21,477 nucleotides of DNA from an uncultured Verrucomicrobiales bacterium. Lineage in GTDB: Bacteria > Verrucomicrobiota > Verrucomicrobiia > Verrucomicrobiales > Akkermansiaceae. Position 1 is the stretch's first letter, and every line of letters begins with the position of its first letter. The notes below the pieces were generated by a model. It did not search any database, was not told where the DNA came from, and saw nothing but the letters and a program-made list of their open reading frames with translations. The translations under genes were made by a program, and so were the position numbers. Positions 1 to 6,326 of this stretch are shown here, piece after piece. The DNA lies in NCBI GenBank assembly GCA_937905985.1, contig CALCWC010000102.1, positions 1-21,477 on the forward strand, written 5' to 3'.

Positions 1-169
1 TGTACACGTCATACACGTTGCCGCTCTGTATCACCTGCGTGGCGGTGCGGCCGTCCGGGGTTATCATATCGGCGTGCGTGGCGCTTGCCAGCGTGGTCAC
101 CACGGTGGCCGCTGCAAACAGGGACCTGACCACGGCACGACGGAGAAGATATGGAAGGTGAAGCTTCAT
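1..169 (-). CDS. Secreted filamentous-haemagglutinin-like protein, N-terminal fragment
   Basis: The reading frame starts at the ATG complementary to 167-169 and runs off the left edge of the window after 56 codons, so only the N-terminus is visible. It begins with a signal peptide: basic MKLHLPYLLRRAVVRS, a hydrophobic alanine/valine stretch, and a likely cleavage after ASATHA. The mature part begins DMITPDGRTATQVIQSGNVY. The pattern I-x-P-D-G-x-T-x-T-x-V-x-x-x-G-N-V resembles the start of the haemagglutination-activity (two-partner secretion) domain of filamentous haemagglutinins, and some autotransporter passengers start similarly. The frame is short, but the signal peptide and a good promoter at 200-228 support it as a real gene. 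The family call is an inference from about 20 residues; the export signal is the firmer part. Confidence 0.65.
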   Translation of the reverse strand, partial: MKLHLPYLLRRAVVRSLFAAATVVTTLASATHADMITPDGRTATQVIQSGNVYDVY

Positions 170-199
170 ATGCGTATGCTGCAAATCCTGCAACGCACG

Positions 200-228
200 A
201 TTTTAACATAGCCATGCTTGAATTTCAA
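200..228 (-). promoter_or_regulatory. Promoter of the haemagglutinin-like gene
   Basis: On the minus strand TTGAAA (complement of 223-228) is followed after exactly 17 bp by TAAAAT (complement of 200-205). Transcription should start near 193, giving a leader of roughly 23 nt before the ATG at 169. No Shine-Dalgarno sequence is visible in that leader. Confidence 0.6.
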
Positions 229-426
229 GCGATAACTGTTATGTTGAACGTTTTTTTCGAATCCAAGCCCCCCCCGACGCGAGCAAGTGGCATGAACACG
301 GAGAAACCCATTATCATCAATATGCTGCTCCGTGACCTGTACGCGGTAGACACTTGTCCCTCACGCGCCGCTTCCTTTCGCGGTATCTCCACCGCCGTTC
401 GCATATCGCGAGGGTCGTACATAACG
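229..426. other. Intergenic stretch without a supported gene
   Basis: Between the promoter at 200-228 and the hairpin at 427-459 I see no convincing gene on either strand. It holds a C8 homopolymer near 269 and a T7 run near 250. A 65-codon minus-strand frame at 225-422 has a hydrophobic segment but no promoter or family resemblance. Confidence 0.5.
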
Positions 427-459
427 AAGCCGCCTGGCTCTAGGGGAACCAGGCGGCTT
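427..459. terminator. Hairpin downstream of tRNA-Leu, probable terminator
   Basis: Perfect 11-bp inverted repeat: AAGCCGCCTGG (427-437), 11-nt loop, CCAGGCGGCTT (449-459). It lies 17 nt beyond the 3' end of the tRNA. The U-tract is weak in both orientations (an A/T-rich flank rather than a run), so termination efficiency is uncertain. Confidence 0.5.
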
Positions 460-476
460 TGAATGTTCGTTTTTAC

Positions 477-556
477 TACCGGCTGTGGGACTCGAACCCA
501 CACTCTTTCGAACTCGATTTTGAGTCGAGCGCGTCTACCAATTCCGCCAAGCCGGC
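477..556 (-). tRNA. tRNA-Leu (anticodon CAA)
   Basis: Read on the minus strand, the 80-nt sequence folds as a class II tRNA. The acceptor stem is GCCGGCT paired with AGCCGGT, with discriminator A. The D-arm GCGGAATTGGTAGACGC is typical of tRNA-Leu. The anticodon stem CTCGA/TCGAG closes the loop CTCAAAA, which gives anticodon CAA, reading UUG. The variable region is 11 nt. The T-arm is GTGGG-TTCGAGT-CCCAC. The CCA end is not encoded, since GTAAAA follows, so a CCA-adding enzyme is needed. A consensus promoter lies just upstream and a strong hairpin downstream, so the gene is probably transcribed alone. Confidence 0.95.
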
Positions 557-570
557 AACTTGTGGGCGCT

Positions 571-599
571 ATTAAACAAGGGAAAACCGAGATTGTCAA
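571..599 (-). promoter_or_regulatory. Promoter of tRNA-Leu
   Basis: Perfect -35 TTGACA (complement of 594-599), 17-bp spacer, -10 TTTAAT (complement of 571-576). The predicted start is about 8-10 nt upstream of the mature tRNA 5' end. The A/T-rich heptamer array at 603-630 lies directly upstream, where an UP element would be. Confidence 0.75.
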
Positions 600-602
600 G
601 GA

Positions 603-630
603 ATTTACGATTTACAATTGACGATTTACA
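603..630. repeat. Heptamer repeat array (ATTTACG type)
   Basis: Four consecutive 7-bp units: ATTTACG (603-609), ATTTACA (610-616), ATTGACG (617-623), ATTTACA (624-630). It belongs to the same degenerate heptamer family as 914-941 and 1154-1174. It sits between the TonB gene end and the tRNA-Leu promoter. Confidence 0.65.
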
Positions 631-646
631 ATTTTTAGAGGGTTCG

Positions 647-661
647 CACGGCGCGGCCGTG
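647..661. terminator. Short GC hairpin after the TonB stop
   Basis: CACGGC (647-652), loop GCG, GCCGTG (656-661): a perfect 6-bp stem starting 4 nt past the TonB stop codon. There is no immediate U-run on the minus strand, so this is only a possible weak terminator of the cobalamin-riboswitch operon. Confidence 0.3.
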
Positions 662-664
662 GGG

Positions 665-1399
665 CTAGCGGAGGCGGAAGTGAACGGTGGTGGTGACGGA
701 GGAGGCGATGGCGCGCCCACCCGAGGTGGCGGGTTGGAAGCGCCAGTGGCGGAGGATCCATGAGCGGGTGGTGGAGTCGAACTCGGCGTGTCCGCTGGAG
801 CGGGTGATATCCACGGCGGAGGGGGTGCCCTGGGCGGAAACGGAGATGCGGACGCCGACGCTGCCGGTGATGCGGCGGCGGCGCAAGGATTCAGGGTAGG
901 GAGGCCGCGGGGAATGTACTATGTACGATGTACGATGTACTATTTTGGAAGTGCTTGCTTCCGTCTTCTCTGCGATACGCCGAGACGAGTCGGCTCGGAG
1001 GGATGAATTCCTGTCTTGCCGGGATGGCAGGGCGGTGATGGTGAGGTCGGAATCATCGGGGGGAGAGGGTTCAAAGCTGCAGGCTATGGGTTGGAGAGCC
1101 TGCGGTGTGGGAGGAATGTACCCGTCTCCGCCAAGGCTTCGCCGAGGCAGGCAATTTACAATAGATGATATTGAAAGTTCGGGGGCGGGAGCCGCGGGAG
1201 TAAGCGGAGGTTTCCCTTTGGCGCGCGCGGGAGCTTCTGCGGCCATGGTGAAGAGGGGTCCCGCTTTCGCCAAGGCTTCAGCGTGACAAGGGCGCTTGAA
1301 TATCGCAAGCAGGGGCAGGACGACGAGGGCCGGGAGGGCCACCATCATGAGGGAGCGCCAGGCGAGTTGTTGCTCGAGATGTCGGGGGTTAGTTTTCAT
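665..1399 (-). CDS. tonB: TonB-family energy transducer with repeat-invaded linker
   Basis: A 244-aa protein. Residues 1-16 are cytoplasmic and about 17-34 form a single hydrophobic anchor (MMVALPALVVLPLLAIF), followed by a proline/alanine/serine linker. Residues about 166-244 form a TonB C-terminal domain: PPYPESLRRRRITGSVGVRI, then SAQGTPSAVDITRSSGH, the W-x-F-x-P signature (HWRFQPATSGG) and a final beta strand. TonB couples the ExbBD proton-driven motor to outer-membrane receptors; no exbB or exbD lies in the window. The start ATG overlaps the end of the upstream solute-binding gene by 11 bp, so the two are co-translated. It presumably serves the receptor at the head of this operon. Oddity: linker residues 37-49, 76-98 and 151-163 are encoded by intergenic-type repeats, yet the frame stays open and the C-terminal domain is intact. 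Confidence 0.8.
   Translation of the reverse strand: MKTNPRHLEQQLAWRSLMMVALPALVVLPLLAIFKRPCHAEALAKAGPLFTMAAEAPARAKGKPPLTPAAPAPELSISSIVNCLPRRSLGGDGYIPPTPQALQPIACSFEPSPPDDSDLTITALPSRQDRNSSLRADSSRRIAEKTEASTSKIVHRTSYIVHSPRPPYPESLRRRRITGSVGVRISVSAQGTPSAVDITRSSGHAEFDSTTRSWILRHWRFQPATSGGRAIASSVTTTVHFRLR
914..941. repeat. Heptamer repeat array inside tonB (ATGTACG type)
   Basis: Four tandem 7-bp units: ATGTACT, ATGTACG, ATGTACG, ATGTACT. The array encodes TonB linker residues of the IVHRTSYIVH type. Because 7 is not a multiple of 3, the peptide cycles through all three reading phases of the unit. Confidence 0.75.
1121..1174. repeat. Composite repeat inside tonB: CGCCAAGGCTTC element plus degenerate heptamers
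   Basis: The 12-mer CGCCAAGGCTTC (1129-1140) with flanks is followed by ATTTACA (1154-1160) and two degenerate heptads to 1174. The same 12-mer recurs at 1268-1279. Both copies lie in the TonB linker. Confidence 0.5.
1259..1289. repeat. Second copy of the CGCCAAGGCTTC element inside tonB
   Basis: It shares the exact 12-mer at 1268-1279 and roughly 22 of 31 positions with the copy at 1121-1151. On the coding (minus) strand it encodes the peptide RPCHAEALAKAG just after the membrane anchor. Confidence 0.5.
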
Positions 1400-3173
1400 C
1401 GTCGAGCCAGAAGAGATGGGCCTCCAGGATGTCGTAGGGGGCGGGGGTGGCGGGGAATATCAGGCGGGGATGGTGGGCAACGTGGGCGCGGTTTTCGCGC
1501 CAGCCGGGCAGCCAGACGGCCAGCTCGTACACGCGGCGGTCGATTCGCGCGGCGCATGCGGCACGGTCGGCGGCGGCGGCAAATTCCTCCACCAGTGCAT
1601 ACAGCTCGGGGTCGTCTGCGTGGAAGGGGGCATCGAATCCGCCGGCAGCTCTGCCGAAGATGCGCGCGTAGTCGGGTGCATCTTCCGCGGCGGCGGTGGC
1701 CCAGAAAACCATCTGGTGTCGCCCCTCCTGCATCATGCGGGCGATATCCTGCCAGGGCAGCGGCTCCGGCAGCACCTCCGCGCCGCAGGCGCGCGCGCTT
1801 TGCACCAGCGTGTCCACCAGTGCGCTCACCTTGTCGTTGGGCGTGTAGGCAAGCCGCACGCACAGGCGCGTGCCGTCCGCGCGGCGCAGAATACCGTCCG
1901 TGCCCGCCTCGGTGAAGCCGGCCTGTGCGAAGCAGGCGCGGGCGGCGGCGGGGTCGTGGCGGTATTCGGGGGTATCCTTGGGCGAGATGCCCTTGTACCC
2001 CGTGGTGAAGGTGCGCAGGCGCTCGGCATCACCACGGAAAACGCGTGCGATGGCGGCATCCATGTCCATGGCGTGCAGCAGGCCGCGGCGCAGCGCAAGC
2101 GGTTCCACCGTGCGGGCGTTGAGGGCGATGCCGTAGGGCGGCGCGGGGCAGTCTGCGGTGAAATCGTGGAACTGCAGGGAGGGCGGTGCGAGCGCGCGGT
2201 AGCGCTCCCAGGCGTCAATGTTGCGGGTTTGGATGGCATCCAGCTCACCACGCATGAGAAGCTCCCAGGCCTGGGCCTCATCGGTGGGGAAGTGGTGGCG
2301 GATGCGGTCCACGTTGAACCGGTGGCGGTAGAATTTCTCATCGGCAGCCCACCAGTCGGGCACGCGGGCGAGCTCCACCAGACGGCCGCGCTGGGTGCGC
2401 GCAACGGCGTAGGCGGCGGTGGTGGGCGGGATGCGCCGGGCGTACCGCTCACGGTAGTCGCTGCCGAATTCCGCGTAGAACCCCGGCTCTGCGGGATGCA
2501 GCAGTCGCGCCGCCACCTGTTCCGCGCGGTGGGCATCGCGCCGCAGGGTGACGGTGAGCACGCCGTCGTCGGAAGCGGTGACGCCCTCCACGGCATCGCG
2601 GATTTCATCTCCCTCCGCGCAGCCGCATTCCAGGCGCAACAGCGCGCCGAGGAGGTAGTCCGCCGCGCGCAGGGGGCGCCCGTTGGAGAACCGTGCGCGC
2701 GCATTGAGGCGGAAGAAAACCGTGCGCCCCTCCACCGCCCATTCGCTCGCGGTGCCGGGGATGGTTGCACCGCTGGCGGGATGGCGCGCCACGAGCGGGA
2801 TTTCCAGCATGCGGAAGAGGCTGTAGTGGAAAAACTGCGGCATGGTGCTGCCGAAGTGCAGGAAGTTGGCGGGGTACGGCCCAGCGTTGCTGAGGTTCAG
2901 CGTGCCGCCCTTGCGCGCGGCGGGATCGCCGATATCCTCTTCCGCCTCGGCATTTTGCCAAGCGAGCCCGCGGGGCAGCTCCGCATGCCCGGCGGAGCGC
3001 AAAGCCACGCCCTGCACGCGCGCCAGGCGCTCCGCGAAGTCGGCAGGGTACGCGGCGGGCGCGGTTGCGGAGGGTACTGCGTGCGCGGCATCCGCCCCCT
3101 CCGGGAAGAGGTGGACGATGCCCCCCAGCAGCAGGAGCAGGGCCGCAGCCGCCATGGCAATGCGCGTTTTCAT
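1389..3173 (-). CDS. Periplasmic family-5 extracellular solute-binding protein (oligopeptide/nickel type)
   Basis: A 594-aa exported protein. Residues 1-30 form a signal peptide (MKTRIAMAAAALLLLLGG), with no lipobox. The motif DPAARKGGTLNLSNAGPYPA is the usual start of the mature core in YejA/OppA-type binding proteins, and the C-terminal WLPGWRENRAHVAHHPRL resembles the end of YejA-like proteins. The length is normal for SBP_bac_5. Members of this family bind peptides, nickel chelates or other small ligands and feed an ABC permease; no permease or ATPase gene is adjacent. I chose the ATG at 3173 over one at 3203 because it places the signal peptide at the N-terminus and avoids a long overlap with the receptor gene, which ends 4 bp upstream. 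Its position under a cobalamin riboswitch suggests a corrinoid or cobalt-related ligand, which is inference. Confidence 0.8.
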   Translation of the reverse strand: MKTRIAMAAAALLLLLGGIVHLFPEGADAAHAVPSATAPAAYPADFAERLARVQGVALRSAGHAELPRGLAWQNAEAEEDIGDPAARKGGTLNLSNAGPYPANFLHFGSTMPQFFHYSLFRMLEIPLVARHPASGATIPGTASEWAVEGRTVFFRLNARARFSNGRPLRAADYLLGALLRLECGCAEGDEIRDAVEGVTASDDGVLTVTLRRDAHRAEQVAARLLHPAEPGFYAEFGSDYRERYARRIPPTTAAYAVARTQRGRLVELARVPDWWAADEKFYRHRFNVDRIRHHFPTDEAQAWELLMRGELDAIQTRNIDAWERYRALAPPSLQFHDFTADCPAPPYGIALNARTVEPLALRRGLLHAMDMDAAIARVFRGDAERLRTFTTGYKGISPKDTPEYRHDPAAARACFAQAGFTEAGTDGILRRADGTRLCVRLAYTPNDKVSALVDTLVQSARACGAEVLPEPLPWQDIARMMQEGRHQMVFWATAAAEDAPDYARIFGRAAGGFDAPFHADDPELYALVEEFAAAADRAACAARIDRRVYELAVWLPGWRENRAHVAHHPRLIFPATPAPYDILEAHLFWLDDEN

Positions 3174-3177
3174 GGGG

Positions 3178-5142
3178 TCAGAACGTGAGGTCGAACCCGG
3201 CAAATGCCGTGGTACCGGCGCAGATGATGGACTGCGCGTAGGCGGAGGGGTCGTACACGGTGTAGGCGCTCTCCGTCACGTATTTCTGGTTGGTGAGGTT
3301 CTCCACGCGCAGGTGGAGGGAGAGGTGGTCGTTCACCTTGTAGCTGGCGTACCAGCGGAGGGTGTAGTAGTTGTCGTTGCGGTAGGGGTTGTAGTTGCTG
3401 GCGAACCCGGTTCGGCCGATGGCGGCGGAGATTCCCACGCCCGTGGTGAACTTCTCCGTGGGCGAGGTGTGGATATCCGCGCTCCAGACCTGGCGGGCGG
3501 TGCAAGGTGCCTGGCGCTTGTCGGCCTGGAGCGGGCGTGTGTAGGTGTAGCCGATGCTGTAGCCGGTGTTCCACTGCGGCTCCCAGCACCCGCGCAGGGA
3601 AAGTTCCACGCCCTGCGCGAGCCAATGCCCCGGCGCGTTGACGGCCATGGACGAGCCGTCCTCCAGGTATGCGGTGGCGAGTGCCTTCTCCCTGCGCTGC
3701 CAGAAGAGCGTGGCGGATACGGTGTGCCCAGCCGCGAGCTCGTGCTCCAGCCCGGCGTCCGCGCTCCAGGAAGTCTCGCACTGCAGGCGCGGATTGCCGC
3801 GGTAGGTGGTGCCCCAGAGGGGGTCGCTGTACACGGCGCTGCTGCGGGCGAAGGAGTCCGGCGCGCGGTAGCCGCGGCCCGCGGATGCCATGGCGCGCGT
3901 GCGGCCGTTGTTGAAGCGCACGGAAGCGTCTGCCCGCAGGGTGAACAGGGAGTTATAGGTGCTGCTCTGGTCCAGACGCGCGGTGAGGTTGGCGTTGTGT
4001 CGCTCCGTGGGGGAGAAGCTATGCATGGCGCAGAGGCCGATGGTGCTGTCGCGGTTGCGCGCGTTGGGCTGGGGGATGCCACCGTAGAGGGCGGAGAAGG
4101 CGCTGTGCACCCAGGTGAGGGACGCGGTGGTGGTGTGGGAGTCGCTCCAGCGCAGGGCGTTGCGCCACTCGGCCTGCACGTTGCGGAGGTTGTAGTTGTA
4201 TCCGTGCCCCAGCATGTAGTCTGTGCCGAAATACCCGCCCATGAGCGATGCGGTGTACTTGTTCGAGAGCTTGCCCTGCCACTTGAGCGTGGCGAGGTTG
4301 CTCCTGAAGGCGTACGGGGTGAGGCCGTAGGGGCCGGCGTAGTTGTAGGTGGCGTCCTCTCGGCGGTAGGTGGCGGTGGTGCATTGGGAGTCGCTGGCGT
4401 GGTAGTCCAGGCGCAGGGCCTCCGCAGCGTTGCGGTACCGCCCGCTGTGCTTGTAGGGGGGCTTGCTGCCGTCGGCGTAGTGGATATCGTTGTTGGTGTG
4501 CTCATGCGTGCCGGAGAGGAAGTATGCGAGCTTGCCCTGCCGCCCCTGCGCGGAGACGTGCTCCGTGTAGGAATCATGCGTGCCGGCCTCTCCGCTGATG
4601 CGGAAGCGCGGCTTGTCGGCATTGCCTTCCGGCGTCTCCATGAACACCACGCCGCCCTCTGCGCCGTTGCCGTACACCGCGCCCTGGCTTCCGCGCAGAA
4701 CCTCGATGTTGCCCAAATCATAGCAATGCGCGCGGGCGAGCGTGTTGGCGGTGATGTCCGCCCCGCCGGAAAGGCCGGAGGTACGCATGCCGTCCACCAT
4801 GGTGAGGATGCTGCCCACGCCAGTAAACCCGCGCAGGGTGAGGGCGCTCACGTTGCCGCGCTGGTTGTCGCCCCCGCTCTGGATGTACGCGCCCGGCACG
4901 GTGGTGAGCGCCTCTGTCACGGTGGTGATGCCGCGCTCCCGCAGCTCCGCGGGATCCAGCAGCTCCACACTCACGCCGCTGCGGTCGTATGGCACATCCG
5001 CCCCGCCATAGGCGGACACGGTAATATCCTCCAATTGCACCTCTGCCGTCGGCATATCAGCCGCGGCGCAAACGCCCGCCCAAGCAAGGGCGAGCACTAC
5101 TCTGGAAGCGCCCGTATAGGGCGCGCGTGTTCTCTGTGTCAT
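3178..5142 (-). CDS. TonB-dependent outer-membrane receptor, probably for corrinoids (BtuB-like)
   Basis: A protein of about 654 aa. It has a signal peptide (MTQRTRAPYTGASRVVLALA ending AGVCAAA) and a TonB-box-like segment EDITVSAYGG. The plug domain has the pattern GITTVTEALTTVPGAYIQSG, LTLRGFTG, MVDGMR, DLGNIEVLRGSQGAVYGNGA. A long beta barrel follows and ends in an aromatic residue (FAGFDLTF), typical of Bam substrates. The length matches BtuB-like receptors (about 600-700). A cobalamin riboswitch precedes the gene, which is the main reason to propose vitamin B12 or another corrinoid as substrate. An in-frame ATG at 5169 is possible, but it sits in the loop of a GC hairpin and would give an unusually long n-region, so I prefer 5142. 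Substrate specificity is inferred from regulation, not from binding residues. Confidence 0.85.
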   Translation of the reverse strand: MTQRTRAPYTGASRVVLALAWAGVCAAADMPTAEVQLEDITVSAYGGADVPYDRSGVSVELLDPAELRERGITTVTEALTTVPGAYIQSGGDNQRGNVSALTLRGFTGVGSILTMVDGMRTSGLSGGADITANTLARAHCYDLGNIEVLRGSQGAVYGNGAEGGVVFMETPEGNADKPRFRISGEAGTHDSYTEHVSAQGRQGKLAYFLSGTHEHTNNDIHYADGSKPPYKHSGRYRNAAEALRLDYHASDSQCTTATYRREDATYNYAGPYGLTPYAFRSNLATLKWQGKLSNKYTASLMGGYFGTDYMLGHGYNYNLRNVQAEWRNALRWSDSHTTTASLTWVHSAFSALYGGIPQPNARNRDSTIGLCAMHSFSPTERHNANLTARLDQSSTYNSLFTLRADASVRFNNGRTRAMASAGRGYRAPDSFARSSAVYSDPLWGTTYRGNPRLQCETSWSADAGLEHELAAGHTVSATLFWQRREKALATAYLEDGSSMAVNAPGHWLAQGVELSLRGCWEPQWNTGYSIGYTYTRPLQADKRQAPCTARQVWSADIHTSPTEKFTTGVGISAAIGRTGFASNYNPYRNDNYYTLRWYASYKVNDHLSLHLRVENLTNQKYVTESAYTVYDPSAYAQSIICAGTTAFAGFDLTF

Positions 5143-5157
5143 CGTGGTTGCCGGTTG

Positions 5158-5178
5158 GGGGCGGTGCATCGCCGCCCC
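5158..5178 (-). promoter_or_regulatory. GC hairpin between riboswitch and receptor start (possible expression platform)
   Basis: On the minus strand GGGGCGG and CCGCCCC form a perfect 7-bp stem around the 7-nt loop CGATGCA. The loop contains the first in-frame ATG (5169). No U-run follows, so it is not an intrinsic terminator. It lies 8 nt beyond the riboswitch closing stem and 15 nt before the preferred ATG at 5142. Confidence 0.5.
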
Positions 5179-5186
5179 GTGTGATG

Positions 5187-5322
5187 GCGAACTCCCCGGC
5201 TGGCATTCCGACTCAGCGCCCGCGCGTTCTGCGGGCTCAACACGGTTGCGGCACAGCGACGGATTCTCACCGTCTTCCCCATCTATTTCCTGCGGCTCCC
5301 GGCCGCCTCCACGGAGTTCCGC
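5187..5322 (-). promoter_or_regulatory. Cobalamin riboswitch
   Basis: Read on the minus strand, the conserved cobalamin-aptamer blocks appear in order. First is GGGGAAGACGGTGAGAATCC, then GTCGCTGTGCCGCAACCGTG, a variable GC stem, and GAGTCGGAATGCCAGCCGG. The ends GCGGAACTCC (near 5322) and GGAGTTCGC (5187-5195) can pair as the closing stem. Class members sense adenosyl- or methylcobalamin and usually repress transport or synthesis genes. It controls the receptor, solute-binding protein and TonB operon. The mechanism is uncertain because there is no Shine-Dalgarno sequence to hide and no U-rich terminator. Confidence 0.9.
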
Positions 5323-5350
5323 GCACGGCGATGATGCCGCGCGCGGGGGT

Positions 5351-5379
5351 ATTTAACTATAGATTACCCTGCTTGGCAA
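5351..5379 (-). promoter_or_regulatory. Promoter of the cobalamin-riboswitch operon
   Basis: TTGCCA (complement of 5374-5379), 17-bp spacer, TTAAAT (complement of 5351-5356). Transcription would start near 5344, about 20 nt before the aptamer. A TATAGT overlaps the spacer and is an alternative -10. Confidence 0.5.
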
Positions 5380-5458
5380 GGAAAAGGTGAAGCCGCTCCG
5401 CGGCAATTAGGATGAGGAGGCAGATGAGGGGAAATGGCGCGAGGTCGAAACATTTTTA

Positions 5459-5486
5459 TTGCAAAAATATACAGATGACGTATATT
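5459..5486 (+). promoter_or_regulatory. AbiE promoter with overlapping inverted-repeat operator
   Basis: TTGCAA (5459-5464), 16-bp spacer, TATATT (5481-5486). An 8-bp perfect inverted repeat, AAATATAC (5465-5472), 7 nt, GTATATTT (5480-5487), covers the spacer and the -10 box. AbiEi proteins studied in Serratia bind inverted repeats in their own promoter and repress it, so this is a natural operator candidate. The start codon at 5499 lies only 12 nt after the -10 box. Confidence 0.6.
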
Positions 5487-5498
5487 TGCGCTATAAAT

Positions 5499-6326
5499 AT
5501 GTCATCAGGAACAATCAGGGCATGGATCACCGAGCAAGCGCGACACGGGCGGACAAGTTTCACCCGAGCGGAGCTGTGCGGGGCGTTTCCCGGGGTCCCC
5601 GGTGCGCGGTTGAGTGTGGAGTTGTACCGAGCGTGCCGGAGCCGGCTTGCGGCGGTGGCATGGCAGGGATTCTACCTGATCCTGCCGCCTGAATACCAAG
5701 CGGTGGGCATGCTGCCGCCTGCAGAGTATATCGACAAGCTGATGGCGTACATTGGCAAGCCGTACTGCGTGGCCCTGTTGAACGCGGCGGCCCACTATGG
5801 CGCAGCGCACCAAAGGCCGATGAACTTCACGGTGATGACGAGCCAGCCGTTGCCCCGCAGCACGGTGAAGCGGGTGAACCGCATAGATTTCGTCTCCAAA
5901 TCGGAAATGCAGAACGGGATTCCAGCCGCGCTGGTTCGGCGGGTGAAAACGCAATACGGCAGCATGGTGGTGAGCAGCCCGGAGTTTACGGCGTGCACGC
6001 TGGTGCAATACGCCAAGGCGGCCGGGGGGCTCGCGCATGTGGTGTCCGTGCTGCAGGAACTGGTGGAGGCATGCGACTTCTCACGGCTGCCGTCGGAGCT
6101 GGCGGCATATGTACCCGCGCCGTGCCTGCAGCGGCTCGGGTATATCCTGGAGCGCGTGCTTGACGAGCCAGCAGCAGCGCGCGCCCTCCACCGGCATCTG
6201 CTTTCCATTTGCCCCCGGCTCCGCAAAACCAGGCTCGTTCCCCAGCTTCCCTCCGCGCATGGCGGGACGGACGACAAGTGGGGCATCCTCATCAACCAAC
6301 AATTGACAACCGAAAACGATGATTAA
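5499..6326 (+). CDS. abiEi: AbiEi-type antitoxin / transcriptional repressor
   Basis: A 275-aa protein. Residues 1 to about 60 resemble an N-terminal winged helix (GTIRAWITEQARHGRTSFTR, then RACRSRLAAVAWQGFYLILP). A larger C-terminal domain follows with YIGKPYCVALLNAAAHYGAA, typical of AbiEi_4-like antitoxins. It neutralises the AbiEii nucleotidyltransferase encoded next (type IV toxin-antitoxin; abortive phage infection) and probably represses the shared promoter. The frame is open back to 5412, but those extra residues would be encoded upstream of and across the promoter, so I start at ATG 5499. Its stop overlaps the toxin start by 8 bp, the usual arrangement for the pair. No Shine-Dalgarno sequence is present. 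Family confidence rests on domain pattern and on the unmistakable partner. Confidence 0.85.
   Translation: MSSGTIRAWITEQARHGRTSFTRAELCGAFPGVPGARLSVELYRACRSRLAAVAWQGFYLILPPEYQAVGMLPPAEYIDKLMAYIGKPYCVALLNAAAHYGAAHQRPMNFTVMTSQPLPRSTVKRVNRIDFVSKSEMQNGIPAALVRRVKTQYGSMVVSSPEFTACTLVQYAKAAGGLAHVVSVLQELVEACDFSRLPSELAAYVPAPCLQRLGYILERVLDEPAAARALHRHLLSICPRLRKTRLVPQLPSAHGGTDDKWGILINQQLTTENDD

Noticed and set aside
225..422. A 65-codon minus-strand frame with a hydrophobic segment downstream of tRNA-Leu
   Set aside because: It starts just past the tRNA hairpin, has no own promoter, and shows no family resemblance; the evidence is too thin for a gene.
1296..3188. A 630-codon plus-strand open frame antisense to the solute-binding gene
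   Set aside because: Composition is typical of a GC-driven shadow frame, and the opposite strand encodes a recognisable periplasmic binding protein.
2842..5184. A 780-codon plus-strand open frame opposite the receptor and solute-binding genes
   Set aside because: It is antisense to two clearly homologous genes in GC-rich DNA, is rich in Val/Gly/Ala/Arg, and has no domain or signal I recognise.
5412..5498. N-terminal extension of AbiEi from the ATG at 5412
   Set aside because: The extension would be translated from upstream of and across the promoter and operator (5459-5487) and its residues are not like the family N-terminus.
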